NCBI GenBank assembly: GCA_030653635.1
Contig: JAURYZ010000285.1
Coordinates: 1 to 6,434, forward strand
Direction of reading: 5' to 3'
DNA: 6,434 nucleotides
Source: Coriobacteriia bacterium
GTDB lineage: Bacteria; Actinomycetota; Coriobacteriia; Anaerosomatales; JAHIQC01
How positions within the stretch are numbered: position 1 is the first letter of the stretch; each line of letters begins with the position of its first letter. The notes under the pieces were generated by a model, which did not search any database, was not told the DNA's origin, and saw only the letters and a list, made by a program, of their open reading frames with translations. The position numbers and the translations under genes are program-made. Positions 5,477 through 6,434 of this stretch are shown piece after piece.

Positions 5477-6434
5477 TAGGTACAGTTGGCACCGAACTCA
5501 CGATGGCCGATCGCTTCGGCGCCCTGCGCATGAGGCTTGATATAGGCCGCGGGGGCTATCGAGTACAGCCGGGCCTGTATCAAATCGGTTCGCCCTCGCC
5601 GGACTCACCGGTGCTTGTGACTTCAAACTACAAGCTCACATTCGACCACGTCAGATCTCAGATGGTGGGTCACGACGTGTGGCTCCTGGTGGTCGACACA
5701 GGCGGAATCAACGTCTGGTGTGCGGCGGGCAAGGGCACCTTCGGATCGGTCGGAGTCGCTCGGTCCATCGTCGAATCCGGTCTGGCCAATGTGGTCGGGC
5801 ACCGCACGGTCATACTCCCGCAGCTCGGCGCGACCGGTGTCGCCGCTCACGAGATCAAGGCGTTCACCGGTTTTCGGGTCGTCTTCGGGCCAGTGCGAGC
5901 ATCCGACATTCCGGCATTCCTGAAGGCCGGAATGAGGGTCACTCCCGAGATGCGCACAGTCACCTTCACCCTGGCCGAACGACTAACCTTGACCGGCGTG
6001 GAGTTGTCGGTGGGATGGAAGCCTAAGACGCTTCTTGGGATGGCTCTGTTCGTGTTGCTATCCGGAATCGGCATATGGGGATTCTCCACAGACGCGCTCA
6101 TCGCACGCGGCACTGCGGGGCTTCTGGCGGCGTACACCGGCCTTGCATCCGGTGCGCTGATCATGCCCGCGCTTTTGCCGGCGCTGCCGTTCCGCTTGTT
6201 CGCCGCCAAGGGTGTCCTAGTCGGTGCAGTTACCGCGAGCGCAGTCGCTTGGTTGGTGGCTCCGGCGATAGGGTCGTTGGCTGCCGCTGGACTGTGGTGT
6301 GCCAGCGTCGCAATCGCCTCGTACGTTGCCATGAACTTCACCGGCTCAAGTCCGATCGCGTCGCCTTCTGGAGTCGAGGCCGAGATGCGCAAGGCGTTGC
6401 CGTGGCAGGGGGGCGGCGCTGCGCTTGCTATTAT
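5473..6434 (+). CDS. hgcA: HgcA, corrinoid protein of mercury methylation (partial at the right edge)
   Basis: I translated this open frame: 320 codons to the window edge, no stop. HgcA is a membrane-bound corrinoid protein that transfers a methyl group to Hg(II), with the ferredoxin HgcB. The diagnostic cap-helix motif NVWCAAGK is at residues 80-87, with C83 as the presumed lower cobalt ligand (C93 in ND132). Around it lie other stretches typical of the corrinoid domain: SPVLVTSNYKLTF, GKGTFG, HRTVILPQLGATGVAAHEI, FGPVRASDIPAFLKAG and a closing EMRTVTF. Membrane helices follow near 186-204, 214-236, 244-263 and 268-288, then the conserved loop MNFTGSSP and the start of a fifth helix at about 312. 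Known HgcA proteins are about 340 residues with five helices, so only some 20-30 residues are missing. The start is taken as GTG 5473 (AGGAG at 5460-5464, eight-base spacing, 4-base overlap with arsR); ATG 5467 and ATG 5503 are alternatives. hgcB should follow beyond the edge. Confidence 0.9.
   Translation, partial: MIGTVGTELTMADRFGALRMRLDIGRGGYRVQPGLYQIGSPSPDSPVLVTSNYKLTFDHVRSQMVGHDVWLLVVDTGGINVWCAAGKGTFGSVGVARSIVESGLANVVGHRTVILPQLGATGVAAHEIKAFTGFRVVFGPVRASDIPAFLKAGMRVTPEMRTVTFTLAERLTLTGVELSVGWKPKTLLGMALFVLLSGIGIWGFSTDALIARGTAGLLAAYTGLASGALIMPALLPALPFRLFAAKGVLVGAVTASAVAWLVAPAIGSLAAAGLWCASVAIASYVAMNFTGSSPIASPSGVEAEMRKALPWQGGGAALAI

Noticed and set aside
5847..6392. A 181-codon minus-strand open frame
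   Set aside because: It is fully antisense to hgcA, whose frame has clear family motifs throughout; the antisense translation shows no domain.
1..6434. tRNA, rRNA, CRISPR array, insertion sequence or prophage
   Set aside because: I saw no clover-leaf pattern, no regularly spaced repeats, no transposase or integrase frame and no terminal inverted repeats.

Overview
The window is GC-rich, gene-dense bacterial DNA with short intergenic gaps, frequent GTG starts and strong Shine-Dalgarno sequences, plus at least one apparently leaderless gene. Together with the gene content (a paired YdbS/YdbT-type bPH2 membrane protein set, an ATC-hydrolase family protein, an orphan NifX-family protein, an HgcA-type corrinoid protein) this suggests an anaerobic high-GC Gram-positive, possibly a Coriobacteriia-like actinobacterium. 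That placement is an inference from gene style; there is no rRNA or other marker gene here.

Layout. Positions 1-1318, minus strand: two overlapping genes for bacterial PH-domain (bPH2) membrane proteins, the second running off the left edge. Positions 1411-2986, plus strand: three separate small genes, each with its own good ribosome binding site: an L-2-amino-thiazoline-4-carboxylate hydrolase family protein, a dinitrogenase FeMo-cofactor (NifX/NifB C-terminal) family protein, and a DinB-like four-helix-bundle protein. Positions 3009-3590, minus strand: a beta-carbonic anhydrase with all catalytic residues. It is divergent, across a 191-base two-way promoter region, from a gene at 3782-4225 for a small membrane protein with an N-terminal B-box-like zinc finger. 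A calcineurin-like metallophosphoesterase follows at 4289-5083.

The most notable part is the right end. At 5141-5476 lies an ArsR-family metalloregulator with a CVCEL-type metal site. Its promoter carries two tandem TCAAA-N6-TTTGA operators overlapping the -35 box, and the transcript appears leaderless. The regulator's stop overlaps the start of a gene (5473 to the window edge) that encodes HgcA, the corrinoid membrane protein of microbial mercury methylation. It has the diagnostic cap-helix motif NVWCAAGK, the conserved corrinoid-binding domain around it and at least four C-terminal membrane helices. Only the last part of hgcA is missing. Its partner hgcB (a 2[4Fe-4S] ferredoxin) would be expected just beyond the right edge and cannot be seen. 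The arsR-hgcA arrangement suggests a metal(loid)-responsive mercury-methylation operon, probably in a lineage not usually thought of as a methylator.
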